DNA from: Acidobacteriota bacterium
GTDB taxonomy: Bacteria > Acidobacteriota > Terriglobia > Acidiferrales > UBA7541
NCBI GenBank assembly: GCA_003133505.1
Contig: PKXT01000101.1
Coordinates: 264 to 7,380 of the forward strand
Length of the DNA: 7,117 nt
Direction of reading: 5' to 3'
Made by a program: the position numbers and the translations under genes. Shown piece by piece: positions 5,242 to 7,117 of this stretch. The notes below the pieces were generated by a model, which saw only the letters and a program-made list of their open reading frames with translations, made no database searches and had not been told where the DNA came from. How positions within the stretch are numbered: position 1 is the stretch's first letter; every line of letters begins with the position of its first letter.

Positions 5242-6718
5242 CGTGCCGCCGGAAGAGAATTCGGAGCAATCGTTTGCGTCGGGCGTTTCCGATGATGCGA
5301 TCCCGGCTGGCGCGAGCGCAATGGACTCCGCCGAAAACGTTAGCGCGAAGCTAAAAGACGTTTCCTCGGAGCGGCGCAAGCGGGTGGTCAGCGGGATGCG
5401 CCCTACCGGGCCCCTGCATATTGGGCATTTCTTTGGCGCGCTCTCCAACTGGCTGAAGCTGCAGGAAGAATACGACTGCTATTTCTTCGTCGCGGACTGG
5501 CACGCGCTGACCACGCATTACGCGGATACTTCGCTGGTAGCGCAGAACACGATGGAAGTGGCCACCGACTGGCTTTCGGTCGGCGTGGACCCGGAGAAGG
5601 CGAAAGTTTTCATTCAATCGTCCGTGCCGGAGCATGCCGAACTTCATCTGCTGCTTTCGATGATTACGCCGCTGGGCTGGCTGGAACGCGTCCCTACTTA
5701 TAAAGAACAGATCGAGAATTTACGCGACAAGGATTTGGGGACATACGGATTTTTGGGCTATCCGCTTCTGCAAACCGCCGACATTGTAATTTACGACGCC
5801 GACTTCGTTCCCGTCGGCGAAGACCAGGTCCCGCATGTCGAGCTGAGTCGCGAAGTTGTGCGGCGATTTAACTTTATGTTCGGCCTTAGGTGGAAGTCGA
5901 GAGGGTTCGAGTGGGCAATTAACGATGGTGATGCACTTCGGATTCTGACTGCACTGCCACTAACCGAAGCGTCGGGAGGGCAGGGAGAAAGCAGTATTAA
6001 GTATCTGCAGGCCATAGGACAGGTCGGTATTGAGAACTTTCGACAGAAACTTGGCGAAGAACGCTTCAATAGGTATTTTGACGAAAAGCTAATCCTTGTT
6101 GCACCCGGTCATCTGCTGACGGAAACTCCGCGACTGACAGGGACGGACGGTCGCCGGATGGCGAAAAGCTATGGCAACGCCATCTGGCTCAAGGATTCGG
6201 TAGAGGAAATCCGCGCGAAGGCCAAGAACATGATGACCGACCCGGCACGGGTGCGGCGTACCGACCCCGGCAATCCCGATGTATGTCCAGTCTTCAGCTA
6301 TCACAAACTTTTTTCCGACGCCGGCACGATTGACCTGGTGAATCGCGATTGTCGCACAGCCGCTATCGGCTGCGTGGATTGTAAACGCATGATGGCTGAC
6401 GGACTGATTCGATGGATTGCGCCGGTGCAGGCGCGGCGGCGGCAGTACGAAGCCAACCCTGCGCGCGTATGGGAAATCCTCGATGCGGGTTCGAAGACGG
6501 CGCGCGAAACCGCGCAGCAAACTATGGCTCGTGTACGCAATGCCGTCTTTCACTGGGACGACGCGCGTAGGAAGGCCAGCGATCCCGCAACGGAGTTTGC
6601 TTCGACGCAGCCGTTGGCGGGAGCGGAACTGACCGACGTAACGGCGCCCGCCGCGAAACCTCCAGAGACGACGAAGTCTAAACCGAAAGGGACGTCGTTG
6701 CCGGCGGAGGGGAAGTAG
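5225..6718 (+). CDS. trpS: Tryptophanyl-tRNA synthetase with an internal insert and a probable Fe-S cluster motif
   Basis: Class I aminoacyl-tRNA synthetase that charges tRNA-Trp using ATP. It has 497 residues from 5225, against roughly 330-350 for typical bacterial enzymes. Signatures: GMRPTGPLHIGHFFGA with HIGH at 65-68; VADWHALTT; TYKEQ; GYPLLQTADI; PVGEDQ (196-201); DGRRMAKSYGN as the KMSKS loop (RMAKS at 311-315, a variant); TDPARVRRTDPGNPDVCPVF. Four cysteines (354, 376, 383, 386) give C-x21-C-x6-C-x2-C, close to the pattern of the [4Fe-4S] Thermotoga maritima enzyme. The extra length comes from three parts: about 50 disordered-looking residues before KRVVSGMRP, an insert of about 68 residues at 221-288, and a Pro/Ala/Lys-rich tail after about 445. 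Start: ATG 5225 overlaps the dehydrogenase stop and has no Shine-Dalgarno site, so translational coupling is likely. ATG 5321 (465 residues) and TTG 5204 are alternatives. Confidence 0.95.
   Translation: MAETLSVPPEENSEQSFASGVSDDAIPAGASAMDSAENVSAKLKDVSSERRKRVVSGMRPTGPLHIGHFFGALSNWLKLQEEYDCYFFVADWHALTTHYADTSLVAQNTMEVATDWLSVGVDPEKAKVFIQSSVPEHAELHLLLSMITPLGWLERVPTYKEQIENLRDKDLGTYGFLGYPLLQTADIVIYDADFVPVGEDQVPHVELSREVVRRFNFMFGLRWKSRGFEWAINDGDALRILTALPLTEASGGQGESSIKYLQAIGQVGIENFRQKLGEERFNRYFDEKLILVAPGHLLTETPRLTGTDGRRMAKSYGNAIWLKDSVEEIRAKAKNMMTDPARVRRTDPGNPDVCPVFSYHKLFSDAGTIDLVNRDCRTAAIGCVDCKRMMADGLIRWIAPVQARRRQYEANPARVWEILDAGSKTARETAQQTMARVRNAVFHWDDARRKASDPATEFASTQPLAGAELTDVTAPAAKPPETTKSKPKGTSLPAEGK
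5885..6088 (+). other. In-frame insert of about 68 codons within trpS
   Basis: Common TrpRS sequences run from the helix ending in RRFN-x-x-(F/Y)-G directly into a segment like EVF-x-EP-x-ALLT-x-x-P, then the KMSKS loop. Here about 204 bases separate RRFNFMFG from LILVAPGHLLTETPRL. A second motif, ERFNRYF, sits at the far end, so the insert is bracketed by two RFN-x-x-F copies. By hand count the insert is 49% GC (100 of 204), with 49% G/C at third positions against 60% in the 68 codons before it. It holds three AGA/AGG and two CTA/ATA codons. I do not recognise its sequence; it looks like a small, partly helical domain. Boundaries are approximate because they come from comparison with remembered family sequences. 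Confidence 0.65.
6706..6712 (+). promoter_or_regulatory. Ribosome binding site of scpA inside the trpS 3' end
   Basis: GGAGGGG lies in the last codons of trpS, 7 bases before the ATG at 6720. It fixes the scpA start and shows that scpA can be loaded independently while still being co-transcribed with trpS. Confidence 0.8.
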
Positions 6719-6719
6719 C

Positions 6720-7117
6720 ATGGACGCTCCTTCGGCTCCGAACGCGCCGGATTCCTCCTACCGCGTCCATCTGGAAAAATACGAAGGGCCGCTGGACCTG
6801 CTGCTGGATTTGATTCGCAAGCAGGAGATGGACATTCACAATATTCCCATCGCGCAGATTACCCGGCAGTATCTCGACTATCTACATCAACTCGAAGAGC
6901 TGGATATCAACGTCTCCGCCGATTTTCTGTTTATGGCCGCCACCCTGATTTACATCAAATCGAAAATGCTGCTGCCGGTTGATCCGATGGCAGGGCCGGA
7001 AGAGGCCATGGACCCGCGTGCGGAGTTGGTTCACCGGTTGATGGAGCACGAGAAGTTTAAGAGCGCCGCGCAAATGCTTTACGAAAAGCAGCAGTTGGAA
7101 GACCACGTGTGGTCGAA
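6720..7117 (+). CDS. scpA: Segregation and condensation protein A, N-terminal part (cut by window edge)
   Basis: Kleisin subunit of the bacterial condensin complex, which bridges SMC heads and binds ScpB to compact and segregate the chromosome. The 132 codons present cover the N-terminal domain and the start of the linker; the C-terminal winged-helix part lies outside the window. Family signatures visible are YRVHLEKYEGPLDLLLDLIRKQEMDI (split here as YRVHLEKYEGPLDLLL, 14-29, then DLIRKQEMDI), IAQITRQYLDYL (45-56) and FLFMAATLIYIKSKMLLP (69-86), which includes the SMC-neck-binding helix region. The start ATG comes one base after the trpS stop, with a strong ribosome binding site. scpB is expected next but is not seen. 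The reading frame stays open to the last base. Confidence 0.96.
   Translation, partial: MDAPSAPNAPDSSYRVHLEKYEGPLDLLLDLIRKQEMDIHNIPIAQITRQYLDYLHQLEELDINVSADFLFMAATLIYIKSKMLLPVDPMAGPEEAMDPRAELVHRLMEHEKFKSAAQMLYEKQQLEDHVWS

Noticed and set aside
5885..6088. Intein or self-splicing intron as an explanation of the trpS insert
   Set aside because: At about 68 codons it is much shorter than any intein, has no intein splice-junction residues at its ends (the downstream side begins Leu-Ile), and as DNA it stays in frame with no stop, so nothing requires splicing.
6089..6721. Reverse-strand open frame of about 210 codons inside trpS
   Set aside because: It is antisense to conserved synthetase sequence, its translation is Arg-rich, and it shows no family features.

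Overview
The window is bacterial chromosomal DNA of moderately high GC (judged by eye). It looks like an environmental, probably acidobacterial genome. This rests on the tight trpS-scpA pair, the style of the tryptophanyl-tRNA synthetase and the NarL-type receiver, and the mixture of orphan response regulators with an exported copper oxidase. No rRNA or marker gene is present, so the phylum call is an inference. I see no insertion sequence, CRISPR array, tRNA or rRNA.

Layout. (1) 1-290: upstream region with no recognisable gene. (2) 291-1871 (+): membrane-anchored kelch-propeller protein of the galactose oxidase/glyoxal oxidase (AA5) type. The Cys, two Tyr and two His of the copper-radical site can all be placed. 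(3) 1872-2473: a 602-base gap with a 21-bp hairpin at 1924-1971 and an 8-codon leader ORF just before the next gene. (4) 2474-3247 (+): LytTR-type response regulator. (5) 3388-3792 (-): stand-alone receiver domain with no output domain, convergent with the LytTR gene. (6) 3793-4083: divergent promoter region. (7) 4084-5241 (+): acyl-CoA dehydrogenase, possibly translated from a nearly leaderless mRNA. (8) 5225-6718 (+): trpS, overlapping the dehydrogenase gene by 17 bases. (9) 6720-7117 (+): scpA, cut by the window edge, starting one base after the trpS stop with its ribosome binding site inside trpS.

The dehydrogenase, trpS and scpA very likely form one transcription unit that joins fatty-acid/branched-chain oxidation, tryptophan charging and chromosome condensation. 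The link is probably transcriptional rather than a shared pathway. Neither response regulator has a histidine kinase in the window, so their inputs are unknown.

The most unusual object is the tryptophanyl-tRNA synthetase. It carries a roughly 68-residue in-frame insert of lower GC between the Rossmann fold and the KMSKS loop, bracketed by two RFN-x-x-F motifs. It also has a four-cysteine pattern like that of the [4Fe-4S] TrpRS of Thermotoga, an altered signature (RMAKS), and low-complexity extensions at both ends. The second point of interest is the bacterial copper-radical oxidase with an apparently intact active site.
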